A stretch of DNA of 64,000 nt from JAAZHD01 sp012510895 (GTDB lineage Bacteria; Bacillota; Clostridia; Caldicoprobacterales; DTU083). Under the pieces are notes generated by a model. That model did no database searches, was not told the origin of the DNA, and saw nothing but the letters and a program-made list of their open reading frames with translations. Position numbers and translations under genes: made by a program. The stretch spans positions 76,094 through 140,093 of the forward strand of contig JBMNJC010000005.1 of assembly GCA_050951465.1 (NCBI GenBank), read 5' to 3'. Shown in pieces: positions 18,436-27,413 of the stretch; the stretch's first letter is position 1; the number at the start of each line of letters is the position of its first letter.

Positions 18436-21211
18436 TTTTTCCAATCCGCTTGCCCTCCTGGCCTTTATACCCGCATCTGCTCTGGCGGTTTTCATCTATT
18501 ATAGATTTAATGGCAGACAGTTTCACGGCGGTTTGGTGCCGCTGCTTTTAAGGCTGCTCGTTTTTCTTTTTTTGGTGCTTGCCTTAAGCGGGCTGGAGAT
18601 TAAAGTTCCCATAGATCATACGGAACTGCTCTTTGTCGCAGATGTTTCAGACAGCACATTGGCCAAACGGGAAGAGATGGCTGCCTTTATTTTAGATTCC
18701 CTGAAAATACTTCCTGAGAACTACGAGGCAGGCATTGTAGTTTTTGGGGAGAATGCCCTGATAGAACAGTCTCTTGGCAGCCGGCGCAGTTTTCATGGTT
18801 TTTACTCCAAGCCCAATTCCAACTACAGCAATATAGATCATGCTCTTCAGAAGGCGGAAGGTCTGTTTGGAGCAAAGGACAGCAGGAAGCGGATAGTTCT
18901 TTTAACCGACGGCGCTCAAAACATGGGTGATGCTGTGCTTAGAGCAGGTGCATTGGCTCAGCGGGGAATTCCGGTGGATGTTTATCATATGGATACCTCG
19001 CCGCCTGACGAGGTTCAGCTCTCATCTTTAAATCTGCCGTCAGCCCTTTATCAGGGAGAGAGCTATGATGTTCAGGCGGAAATTCACAGCACTGTAGAAG
19101 CTGAAGGCATACTGCGCCTGTTTGCCAACCGCACTCCTGTCGGAAGCCTGGAAGTCCACATTCAAAAAGGCCGTAATCTTTTCCTCTTCAGGCAGACGGC
19201 AGATACGACAGGTACGGTGATCTATGAGGCGGAATTGGAAATCCTGTCATCCAATGACACCTTCCGCCAGAATAACAGAACTGCTTCATATGTCAGAATT
19301 CAGGGACCTCCTGTAGTTGCACTGGTAGAAGGGCAGGAGGAAGACGGCCGGGAGCTTGCAAAAATTATGGAGGCAGGCGGGCTTGAGTATAAATTGTTCA
19401 CTCCCCATACCCTGCCTGACCGGCTGGAAGAGCTGTTAAAATTTGATGCCGTAGTTCTTTCCAATGTAGATTATGATACTCTTGGAAGGGAAAAAACAGA
19501 GATTTTGGATAGTTACGTAAAATCCATGGGCAGGGGGCTCCTGGTAACCGGCGGCGACAGCAGTTATATCCTGGGGGGCTATTTGGGAACCAGGCTGGAG
19601 GAAATGCTGCCGGTGGATGTGGACTTGTCAAAAAGAAAGGATATTCCTTCCCTGGCGCTGGCACTTGTTATAGATAAATCTTCCAGCATGTCAGATACGC
19701 AATACGGGGTTAATAAGATGGAGCTGGCCAAAGAGGCCGCCATCCGCTCCATGGATGCACTGCGGGATGAAGACTTTATCGGCGTAGCAGCCTTTGATAA
19801 CGCAGCTGCCTGGGTGGTTGAGCTTCAGAGTGCCTCTAACCGGGAAGAGATCGAAAAAGCCGTAGGCACTATACAGCCGGGTGGAGGAACCAATCTGTAT
19901 CCCGGGCTGAATATGGCTTATGAGGCACTTTCCGGTGCAGAAGCGGTTTTAAAACATGTGATTATTCTGACTGACGGTCATACCCAGGGAGGAAATTTCG
20001 ATGCCCTGGTTTCAAAAATGGCTGCTGAGGGAATTACCGTATCGGGAGTTGCCGTAGGCCAGGGCGCTGATGTAAGCCTGATGGAGCGTCTGGCCGGCCT
20101 GGGAAACGGCAGATACTACTTTACCGATGATTTTGCCGGTATTCCCAAGATATTTACAAAGGAAACCTATATGGCAGCCAGAAGCTATATCAATAATGAA
20201 ACATTCTTTCCTAAGGCCAAAGGTGCTTCTGATATCCTGAGGGACATTGATTCTGTGCCCTCCCTGGACGGATATATCACTACAACAATCAAGGACGGGG
20301 CAGTACCGGTCCTGGTAAGCCCTGAAGATGATGACCCTATACTGGCCCACTGGGATTACGGGCTGGGCAAGGTTGCAGCCTGGACCAGCGATGCCAGGGG
20401 AATCTGGACGGAAAACTGGCTTAAGTGGGAACAGGCATCTGAATTCTGGCTGAACACCATTTCCTCAATACTGCCCGGCAGCAGCGGAGAGGAAGGAAGT
20501 ATAGAAACCGGCCGGGATGGCAATATGGGCCAGGTAACAGTTTCGGTGGACAGCCTTGATGCGGATTATGAAACCTATGCTGTTATTGTCGGCCCTGGCG
20601 GAGAAGAAAGCCGGATTAAAATGCAGCCTTTAAAGCCGGGTTATTATCAGGGCACTTTTGAACTTGAAACTACAGGTGTATACCTGGTGCGGGTGGAGCA
20701 GAAAGGAGAAGACGGTAAAGAGGCAGCCCTGGAGGCAGGTCTTGTTTATCCATATTCTCCCGAATATGATATCAGGCAGATCTCGTCAAAAAATTTATCA
20801 GAACATATTGCAGGGCAAACCGGGGGCAGACTTCTGGAGAAACCGGAAGATATTCTGCCTGATGAGCCTCAGCCTGTATGGCGGCATTATGAAATCCGGC
20901 TCCTGCTGCTGCTTTTGTCATTGCTGCTCTTTTTCACTGATATTCTGCTTCGCAGGCTTGGGTTGAAATTCATGGCGGACAAGCTGAAGCTTTTATCAAC
21001 GCCGGCCGGAATGCTGGCCGGAGCATTGGCATCGGCTTTTAAAAGCATTAAGGGCTTAATTGCGAAGGCTTTTATTATAAGGAAAACGTCTCCAAAAGAA
21101 GCTTCATCGGAAAAGCCGGACATGCAAAAAAGCCCCCGGGCTGAAGCGCCTGAGGACTTTACAAGTGCCTTGCTGGAAGCCAGGCGAAAAAGCAAAAATT
21201 TAAGAAAGTGA
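18425..21211 (+). CDS. Large membrane protein with two vWA domains and a GATase-like domain
   Basis: 928 residues from ATG 18425, which overlaps the preceding stop by 11 bases; an ATG at 18371 lies deep in the previous gene and is less likely. Two N-terminal helices (about 8-25, 38-55) are followed by a first vWA with intact MIDAS (VADVSDS, about residue 72), a GATase-like stretch (FDAVVLSNVDYDTLG, GRGLLVTGGDSS), a second vWA with intact MIDAS (LVIDKSSSMSD, about 416; TDGHT later) and a C-terminal helix (about 826-846) with a basic tail. It resembles BatA/BatB-like von Willebrand proteins. It is the last gene of the operon. Confidence 0.88.
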   Translation: MAFDFSNPLALLAFIPASALAVFIYYRFNGRQFHGGLVPLLLRLLVFLFLVLALSGLEIKVPIDHTELLFVADVSDSTLAKREEMAAFILDSLKILPENYEAGIVVFGENALIEQSLGSRRSFHGFYSKPNSNYSNIDHALQKAEGLFGAKDSRKRIVLLTDGAQNMGDAVLRAGALAQRGIPVDVYHMDTSPPDEVQLSSLNLPSALYQGESYDVQAEIHSTVEAEGILRLFANRTPVGSLEVHIQKGRNLFLFRQTADTTGTVIYEAELEILSSNDTFRQNNRTASYVRIQGPPVVALVEGQEEDGRELAKIMEAGGLEYKLFTPHTLPDRLEELLKFDAVVLSNVDYDTLGREKTEILDSYVKSMGRGLLVTGGDSSYILGGYLGTRLEEMLPVDVDLSKRKDIPSLALALVIDKSSSMSDTQYGVNKMELAKEAAIRSMDALRDEDFIGVAAFDNAAAWVVELQSASNREEIEKAVGTIQPGGGTNLYPGLNMAYEALSGAEAVLKHVIILTDGHTQGGNFDALVSKMAAEGITVSGVAVGQGADVSLMERLAGLGNGRYYFTDDFAGIPKIFTKETYMAARSYINNETFFPKAKGASDILRDIDSVPSLDGYITTTIKDGAVPVLVSPEDDDPILAHWDYGLGKVAAWTSDARGIWTENWLKWEQASEFWLNTISSILPGSSGEEGSIETGRDGNMGQVTVSVDSLDADYETYAVIVGPGGEESRIKMQPLKPGYYQGTFELETTGVYLVRVEQKGEDGKEAALEAGLVYPYSPEYDIRQISSKNLSEHIAGQTGGRLLEKPEDILPDEPQPVWRHYEIRLLLLLLSLLLFFTDILLRRLGLKFMADKLKLLSTPAGMLAGALASAFKSIKGLIAKAFIIRKTSPKEASSEKPDMQKSPRAEAPEDFTSALLEARRKSKNLRK

Positions 21212-21231
21212 AGCAGGTTACTTCACTATTT
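21207..21231. terminator. Possible bidirectional terminator between convergent genes
   Basis: AGTGAAG (21207-21213) pairs with CTTCACT (21221-21227), followed by ATTTT. The hairpin includes the stop codons of both convergent genes. The U tract is short on either strand. Confidence 0.4.
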
Positions 21232-22630
21232 TCCTGCATTCCAGATAAAACCTTTTTTCATGGGCTTCTCCCATGGAAAAGGTCTTCCTTGGCAGGACCC
21301 CGTCCAGGATTACGGTTCTAAACAGGTCATGTTTACTCATATTGGGAAGGCAGAATCCTATGTTGCCTTCCTGGGTTCCCAGTTCTGTAAGCACTTCCCG
21401 GCCATGGATATAATCTATGGCAGCCTTCTTATTTCTGCTTAGGAAATCGTCCAGAAATGCCTGCAGGGTGCCTGCTTCTAAATTGTTTTTTGGGTTTGTG
21501 ATTCTCAGAATGCCCCATTCTCCTTTTGCTATATAGGGAATAAGGTGGTCATTATCCATGTTCTGCAGGCATATTTCATACCTTTCCTGCATTTCTTCAT
21601 AAGTATCAAATTTTTCGCAGGCAAAATCCTGTCCTGTTGACCGGTAGTATGTGCTCATATAGTCTAATAATTCATTTACCTTAACATTGAAGAGCAGGCG
21701 GTGAATGGGCTCGAATACCAGTGACTCATCATGTACGTTGACCAGTTCAACCAGGGCATAGCGGGCAGGATGATCCTCTTTTTCATCCTCGCTTAAGCCG
21801 GCCTTGATCTGTTCCCAGCAGGCCTTTGCCGTGGCCAGGGAGTGATTCCCGTCCCCCATGGCAAAGAGAAGCACGCTTTTGTCTTCTCCTACATGGTACT
21901 TTTGCTGGAAAACCTCGGGGTCAGCCAGTTTTGTCAGAGCTTTTATTATTTTTTCCACAGTCTTTGAAGCCGTCACCTGATAGCCTCTTATATGCCCGCC
22001 GTTTTTCATAAGATCAAAATCGTATAATTTATCCTCTTCCCTGAGATCATCCCTGATGGGTTCTATAACGGTTTTTTCAGGATCGTCTATCAGCACCATA
22101 ATATGGGGTGTTTCCAACAGGGCATCCTTGCGGATAGCAATACGAGGAGGCAGCCGGTCCAGAACTGTTCCTTCCGTTGCTCTGATTAAGCTTTGCGAGC
22201 CTTGGCTGTAATCATATTTTTCCAGATCCAAAGCTGTCAGCAATCCCCTTCGTACTCCGGTGGAAATTGTACGTTCCACATAGACAAAAGAAGGAGGCAG
22301 CTGTTTCAGAACAGGTTTATTCTCATCCAAGTAAACCGCCATGGTATTTATTATGTTTGTAATACGCTGTTCTTTATCATCATCTTCCAGGTATACTTCA
22401 GGAAAAATTATGTGGAGGGCAGAAGGAGAACTGCCCACTTCCTTCTCAACTGCCTGCCAGTAAGATCGCTGGGATGTATATTGATCACAGGCAACCACTG
22501 CCCATTTTTTCAAATCGACCTGATCATTGGGAAGCATGATTTTAGGGATATGTATTCCAATGGCGCGGGCTGCGGTTTCCAGCTGCTCATTCAGGCGTAT
22601 TTCAATGCATTCTTTCCGAGCTTTCTTCAA
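21218..22630 (-). CDS. DUF1015 family protein
   Basis: 470 residues. Recognisable DUF1015 features are WAVVACDQYTSQRSYW near the N-terminus, LLFAMGDGNHSLATAKACWE in the middle and LTELGTQEGNIGFCLPNMSK near the end. The family is common in anaerobic Firmicutes and its biochemical role is not established. The TTG start at 22630 is preceded by GAAGGGA on the coding strand. It is transcribed alone and faces the end of the vWA operon. Confidence 0.85.
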   Translation of the reverse strand: MKKARKECIEIRLNEQLETAARAIGIHIPKIMLPNDQVDLKKWAVVACDQYTSQRSYWQAVEKEVGSSPSALHIIFPEVYLEDDDKEQRITNIINTMAVYLDENKPVLKQLPPSFVYVERTISTGVRRGLLTALDLEKYDYSQGSQSLIRATEGTVLDRLPPRIAIRKDALLETPHIMVLIDDPEKTVIEPIRDDLREEDKLYDFDLMKNGGHIRGYQVTASKTVEKIIKALTKLADPEVFQQKYHVGEDKSVLLFAMGDGNHSLATAKACWEQIKAGLSEDEKEDHPARYALVELVNVHDESLVFEPIHRLLFNVKVNELLDYMSTYYRSTGQDFACEKFDTYEEMQERYEICLQNMDNDHLIPYIAKGEWGILRITNPKNNLEAGTLQAFLDDFLSRNKKAAIDYIHGREVLTELGTQEGNIGFCLPNMSKHDLFRTVILDGVLPRKTFSMGEAHEKRFYLECRKIVK

Positions 22631-22777
22631 ATCGATTCATTCCCTTCAGATCTAATAAACCTTCTCTATTTTAACATATATTACGGCTGTATACACTAAA
22701 TCATTTCTCATCCGTCACAAATGAGCTAAAAGTATAAATTTTTAGTTGAATTATACATTCATGTTAAATCTGCTGGA

Positions 22778-22786
22778 TGTTATAAT
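22778..22786 (+). promoter_or_regulatory. Extended -10 promoter for the Fe-S/U32 gene pair
   Basis: TGTTATAAT is a perfect extended -10 element (TGn plus TATAAT at 22781-22786), about 35 bases before the likely start. No clear -35. Confidence 0.5.
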
Positions 22787-22819
22787 ACAGGTATATAAAT
22801 ATATTTTTATATTAAGGGT

Positions 22820-23827
22820 GTGAGGATTGTGTTGGATGCAAAAACAGTTAAGGAGTATGCTAGGAGACTTGGAGCAGACATTGTCGGCATAGCGTCCATG
22901 GACAGGTATGAAGGCGCCCCGCCGCAGATGGATCCCCGCTTTATAATGCCAAAGGCAAAATCCTTGATAGTAATGGGTTTTAGGGTAATGAGAGGTTCCC
23001 TGAGGGGTATTGAGGAAGGTACTTTTTTCAGCAACTATTCCAGCATGGGATACGGGGGATTAACCTACCTGTATATCCCCATGACCGTTATCAACTTATG
23101 CAAAATTATCGAGGATGAAGGCTATGAAGCCATACCAATCGGCCATCAGAGCGACTGGCGGGCGATAGACGGCAACGGTGTGCTCAAGGAGAATTACAGC
23201 AGGCCGGTTGAACCCGGAAAACCGCATCCGGATATAATGATTCATCTCAGAATAGCCGCTTATCTTGCCGGCCTGGGTGAGATCGGTTACAGCAAAATGT
23301 TTCTTACACCTGAATTCGGTCCCAGGCAGCGATTTGGTGTAGTGCTGACAGAACTGGAACTGGAGCCCGATCCCATATATGACGGACCCCAGTTGTGCAA
23401 CAAGTGTATGGCCTGTGTGGAAGCCTGCCCCGGCAATGCTATAAGCAGAACTAAAACAGTTAAGGTGGAGCTTGCGGGAAGAACCGTTGAATGGGGAGAG
23501 CTTGATACAGCAGCATGCGACATAGCGTTTCGAGGGGCTGAGAAGGTTAAGGAGGGCGAAAGAGGTACATATATGGAAGGCAGGGATGACTTAAAGCCCA
23601 ACTTTATTTCTCCTTTCTATCATAAACCGCGAAACCTTTATAACACCGGTCAGGCTGTATGCGGTGCCAGGGGCTGCACCAGGGCATGCATGATCAATCT
23701 GGAGGCCCGCGGAGTCCTTAAAAACCAATTCAAATCGCCGTTCAGAACCAAAAAGCCCTGGACTATGGACTGGTCTGATTATGTGCCGGATGATTCTAAA
23801 GATGATGAAGACATGAAGGTGGATTAA
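22820..23827 (+). CDS. 4Fe-4S binding protein, epoxyqueuosine-reductase/reductive-dehalogenase-like
   Basis: About 335 residues. One clear ferredoxin-type motif CNKCMACVEACPGNAI (about residue 194) and a further cysteine group CGARGCTRACMIN near the C-terminus are visible. The N-terminal part (KEYARRLGADIVGIASMDRY, AYLAGLGEIGYSKMFLTPEFGPRQRF) resembles corrinoid-dependent Fe-S reductases such as QueG and reductive dehalogenases, but a second complete cluster motif and HEAT repeats are missing, so QueG itself is not supported. The start is uncertain: GTG 22820, GTG 22829 or TTG 22832. The U32-like gene follows after 16 bases and probably works with it. Confidence 0.75.
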   Translation: MRIVLDAKTVKEYARRLGADIVGIASMDRYEGAPPQMDPRFIMPKAKSLIVMGFRVMRGSLRGIEEGTFFSNYSSMGYGGLTYLYIPMTVINLCKIIEDEGYEAIPIGHQSDWRAIDGNGVLKENYSRPVEPGKPHPDIMIHLRIAAYLAGLGEIGYSKMFLTPEFGPRQRFGVVLTELELEPDPIYDGPQLCNKCMACVEACPGNAISRTKTVKVELAGRTVEWGELDTAACDIAFRGAEKVKEGERGTYMEGRDDLKPNFISPFYHKPRNLYNTGQAVCGARGCTRACMINLEARGVLKNQFKSPFRTKKPWTMDWSDYVPDDSKDDEDMKVD

Positions 23828-23843
23828 GGAGAGCTCAACAAAA

Positions 23844-24896
23844 ATGAAATTTGCAGTTGGTTATCAGCTGGCAGAAGATAATGAAGAGTTTTTCACTGAT
23901 ATAATAGAGCCCTTTTATGAGGAAATATCAGAAGTATATTTTCCATGGCTTGACCTGCCGTCAGGCAGGTCTTCTCTTGTCAACAGGAGGGGGCATGTAT
24001 ACTGGAAGGCCCAGGAACGCCTTGAAGAAGAGTTGAAAATACTGCGCAGAAACGGCATAAAGCTGGATCTTCTGCTTAATGCAAACTGTTTCGGAAAGCA
24101 TGCCATGTCACAATATCTCAGCAATAATATATGCTCCATCCTGGAACATCTGGGTTATGCAGTGGGAGGCGTGGACATAGTAACTACTGCATCCCCAATG
24201 ATAGCCCATACGGTAAAAAAGTATTTTCCGGATATCGAAGTGCGTGCTTCTGTTAATATGAGAATCGGAACGATAAAAGGAATACAGTATGCAGCCGGCC
24301 TCTTTGATTCTTTCTATATTCAGAGGGAGTACAACAGGGATTTTGAAAGAATTAAGGAACTTAAGTACTGGTCAGAGAAAAATGGCAAAAAAATGCTTAT
24401 GCTGGCCAACAGCGGCTGCATGAACTTCTGTTCCGGACAAACCTTTCATGACAATATGGTTGCTCATGAGGCTGAAATAGGGGAGACTTTAAATATCAGC
24501 GGTTTTAATCCCTATATGTGCTGGAATTATTTAAAAGATCCGCAAAACTGGGTTTCCGTTCTGCAGAATTCATGGGTAAGGCCTGAAGATCTTCATAACT
24601 ATGAAGAGTATTTTGATGTGGTAAAGCTGGCAACTCGGATGCATTCACTTCCCGGCATGGTAATACAGTCTTATGTCAAAGGGGAATACTTCGGAAACCT
24701 TTTGGACCTGTTTGAACCCGGGTACGGGCCTGCCTTTGCTCCTTACGTGATCGATAATAAGAGGTTCCCTGATGACTGGTTTGATACTACCAGCCACTGC
24801 AATAAAAAATGCCATGAATGCTCCTATTGCAGCCGGGTTCTGGAAAAGACGCTGGTTAATACAGAAAGCCCTACTCAATCATTTGCTTTGGGCTGA
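23844..24896 (+). CDS. U32 peptidase-like Fe-S protein
   Basis: 350 residues. A U32-type (beta/alpha)8-like protein with LLLNANCFGKH and VRASVNMRIGTIKGIQYAAGLFD. The cysteine groups are SGCMNFCSG and HCNKKCHECSYC, matching the clusters that bind an Fe-S centre in U32 relatives such as UbiU and RlhA, which support hydroxylation rather than proteolysis. AAGGAGAG precedes the ATG. It is paired with the upstream 4Fe-4S protein, suggesting a redox or hydroxylation role on an unknown substrate. The last 26 bases overlap the convergent AraC gene. Confidence 0.75.
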   Translation: MKFAVGYQLAEDNEEFFTDIIEPFYEEISEVYFPWLDLPSGRSSLVNRRGHVYWKAQERLEEELKILRRNGIKLDLLLNANCFGKHAMSQYLSNNICSILEHLGYAVGGVDIVTTASPMIAHTVKKYFPDIEVRASVNMRIGTIKGIQYAAGLFDSFYIQREYNRDFERIKELKYWSEKNGKKMLMLANSGCMNFCSGQTFHDNMVAHEAEIGETLNISGFNPYMCWNYLKDPQNWVSVLQNSWVRPEDLHNYEEYFDVVKLATRMHSLPGMVIQSYVKGEYFGNLLDLFEPGYGPAFAPYVIDNKRFPDDWFDTTSHCNKKCHECSYCSRVLEKTLVNTESPTQSFALG

Positions 24897-25680
24897 TTCC
24901 TATAATTTCCTTAAAAAGCCTGCTGAAGTAGTAGATATTTGTAAAGCCTGTTTTTTCGGCAGTTTCACTGACAGTGTACATGCCGCTCCTTAGGAGTTCG
25001 CAGGCTTTTTTTATTTTCAGTTTGTTTATGTATTCAATGGGGGACATATTAAAATACTCGGTAAAAAGTCTTCTGAAATGCGAAACGCTGAGGTGGGAGA
25101 CTTCAGCCAGTTCATTTATGGTTATATTCCTGTGGTAATTCTCTTCCAGATAAAGAATGCCCGGATAAATTTTTGAATACCTGTTTGCAGCTAGTTCATT
25201 TTTAAATAAATCCATAGCCAGGTGGCTTAGCATTTCATAAACAAGAGCCTTGCATTTTATGCCTGAAGCCATTCCTGCTTTTACAAAGGCATTGTTAATC
25301 TCCCTGAAAATGTTTTCATAATAAGAATTCTTTGCGTTTAATATAATGCTGATATCATTTGTAAAAACAATGTCAGACATGGAGTCATCTATAATATCCA
25401 TATTTACTATTATGTAGCTGTATCGTTTTGCAATGCTGGCTTTTGACTCATACTTGCTGTCTTTTGGCATGTAAACCAGGTCGCCTTTCTTAACAACAAG
25501 ATTTTTATTGTCATACAGCATATAATCTGCTTCCCCGTCCAAAACATAGAGAAAGCCGTGGAAAGGCCGTCCGCGCTTTTGAATTATCTGAAAGCCCGGT
25601 TCACAATGCTTTTCCTTCGAGTGAATGTTCAATATGGCAAAATCCAGGTTCTTTAAAGCGCTTAAACTGTAAGTGTTCAT
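24871..25680 (-). CDS. AraC family transcriptional regulator
   Basis: 269 residues. The N-terminal half is a cupin-like sensing domain (GFLYVLDGEADYML, KKGDLVYMPKDSKY). The C-terminal about 100 residues hold two HTH motifs (ITINELAEVSHLSVSHFRRL and CELLRSGMYTVSETAEKTGF, ending FSRLFKEIIGISPKQ). It is divergent from the sulfatase operon with a 233-base intergenic region between, so it most likely controls that operon in response to a sugar. Confidence 0.92.
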   Translation of the reverse strand: MNTYSLSALKNLDFAILNIHSKEKHCEPGFQIIQKRGRPFHGFLYVLDGEADYMLYDNKNLVVKKGDLVYMPKDSKYESKASIAKRYSYIIVNMDIIDDSMSDIVFTNDISIILNAKNSYYENIFREINNAFVKAGMASGIKCKALVYEMLSHLAMDLFKNELAANRYSKIYPGILYLEENYHRNITINELAEVSHLSVSHFRRLFTEYFNMSPIEYINKLKIKKACELLRSGMYTVSETAEKTGFTNIYYFSRLFKEIIGISPKQMIE

Positions 25681-25913
25681 GTCTTTATCCTGCCTTTTAT
25701 ATGCTTATGGTTTAATTTTTATTATAAGCTGCAAAGAGGTTATATAAGTTATTCCATACTAAAGGGACAAAATCCTTCCGCTGCGTTCATATGATTGCTA
25801 TCCGGCCAAAGTCATGCCCATAAACTCAATATAAATGATATAATTAAATAATAATATAAATCAGGTGTGAATGAAGTCAGAATAACCAATAAAGAAGAGG
25901 AGGGTTTATTTTC

Positions 25914-27389
25914 ATGAAAAAGAAACCTCATATAATAATAATTATGGCCGACCAGTTGCGCTACGATGTGCTGGGCAAGGGTTTCACTCCTGCTATAGAT
26001 GCCCTGGCGGAAGACAGCGCAGTTTTCTCCAATGCTTATACTGCCAGCGCCCTGTGCGTTCCTGCCAGAGGTGTTTTTTTTACAGGCACCTACCCCTGTG
26101 AGAACGGATGCCTTATTAACTCCGGCAGTGCCGAAGCCTATGTGACAAAGCCTGTTTCCAATCTTTATGAGATGCTGGAAAATGACTGGGATTCCTGGCA
26201 TTCGGGCAAGCAGCATTTCAGAACCCTGCCCCATACTTTGGAGTCCAGAGAAGATGGAAAAACAAAGTTTATTACCCTTACCCGTACATACCATGAATAT
26301 ATAAAGGAAAATAATATGCGTTTGCCCGGGGGACCGGAGTTCAGGGGTCTATGCCCGGAAGTTGCATCTGATGTGCTTTCAACTACCCGTACATATTCCA
26401 TTCCCACCACCGGTGTATATGAGTGGGGATTTGATGCGCATACCGACGGGTATTTCGCAAAAGGTGCTGTGGAAGCTGTCAGAAAGCGGGATCCCAACAA
26501 GCCTTTTCTGCTTAATGCAATGTTTCTGGCTCCCCATCCACCATTTGATATTCCGGAGCCTTATTATTCAAAGGTCAGCTATGAAGATTTTGATCTGCCT
26601 GATAATGTTGGTGTATGGTATGAAGGCCAGTCGCCCCTGCAGCTCTATCATCTGCCGGGCTTCTGGGGCACCAAGTACTCCAGGGAAGAATGGCGGGAAA
26701 TCTGGCGGGTATACCTTGGACTGGTATCTCTGCTTGACAAATGTGTAGGCATAATAATTGAAGAACTAAAAAGGCAGAATATGTATGATGATTCCCTGAT
26801 CATATTTATCTGCGACCATGGAGAGATGCTGGGTTCCCACAGACTTTGGCAGAAGATGTGCCTGTATGAAGAATCCATAAAAATACCGCTCTTCTTTAAG
26901 TTTCCCAAAGGGGAAAATATACGGCCGAGAGTGATTGATCATTATGTCAGTGCTGTCGATGTAATGCCTACTATATGCGAATATATTGACTATTATCCGT
27001 CCCATAAAATGAGCGGCTGCTCCCTTTTGGATGTAATTAAAAAAGGTGCAGAACCTAAGCGTGAAGCAGTTTTTTCGCAGTATGACGGAAACAAATCCCT
27101 GGCAAATACCCAGCGCTGCATTATAAAAGACGGTTATAAGCTGATTGTTTCAATGTTCAGAGATGAAAAATACCTTGAACTTTATAATATCAGTGAAGAC
27201 CCCCAGGAGACCGTCAATCTCATTTTTGAAAAGGAATATTTATCCCAGGCCGGGGAACTTTTAAATGACCTGATCAGGCACATGAAGGAAACAAAGGATA
27301 TCTACAGCCTGGATGAGAATTTAATCGGCACTTTCCTGGATAATGTAAAGAATTCAGAGCCTTCCGTTCCCCTGCGTGAGATTATCTGA
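25914..27389 (+). CDS. Cys-type sulfatase (family S1), first copy
   Basis: 491 residues. The sulfatase signature CVPARGVFFTG holds the Cys (residue 48) that must be changed to formylglycine; the anaerobic maturase anSME is not in this window. Metal-site motifs are IMADQLRYD near the N-terminus and FICDHGEMLGSHRLWQKMCLYEES. No signal peptide is seen, so it is probably cytosolic and acts on imported sulfated sugars. GAGGAGGG precedes the ATG. First gene of an operon with the second sulfatase, 24 bases downstream. Confidence 0.93.
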   Translation: MKKKPHIIIIMADQLRYDVLGKGFTPAIDALAEDSAVFSNAYTASALCVPARGVFFTGTYPCENGCLINSGSAEAYVTKPVSNLYEMLENDWDSWHSGKQHFRTLPHTLESREDGKTKFITLTRTYHEYIKENNMRLPGGPEFRGLCPEVASDVLSTTRTYSIPTTGVYEWGFDAHTDGYFAKGAVEAVRKRDPNKPFLLNAMFLAPHPPFDIPEPYYSKVSYEDFDLPDNVGVWYEGQSPLQLYHLPGFWGTKYSREEWREIWRVYLGLVSLLDKCVGIIIEELKRQNMYDDSLIIFICDHGEMLGSHRLWQKMCLYEESIKIPLFFKFPKGENIRPRVIDHYVSAVDVMPTICEYIDYYPSHKMSGCSLLDVIKKGAEPKREAVFSQYDGNKSLANTQRCIIKDGYKLIVSMFRDEKYLELYNISEDPQETVNLIFEKEYLSQAGELLNDLIRHMKETKDIYSLDENLIGTFLDNVKNSEPSVPLREII

Positions 27390-27413
27390 AATTTCAAAGG
27401 AGGACCTATAAGA

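Noticed and set aside
22820..23827. Annotation as QueG (epoxyqueuosine reductase)
   Set aside because: Only one complete ferredoxin-type motif and no C-terminal HEAT-like region are visible; the partner is a U32-like gene, so the specific name is not supported.
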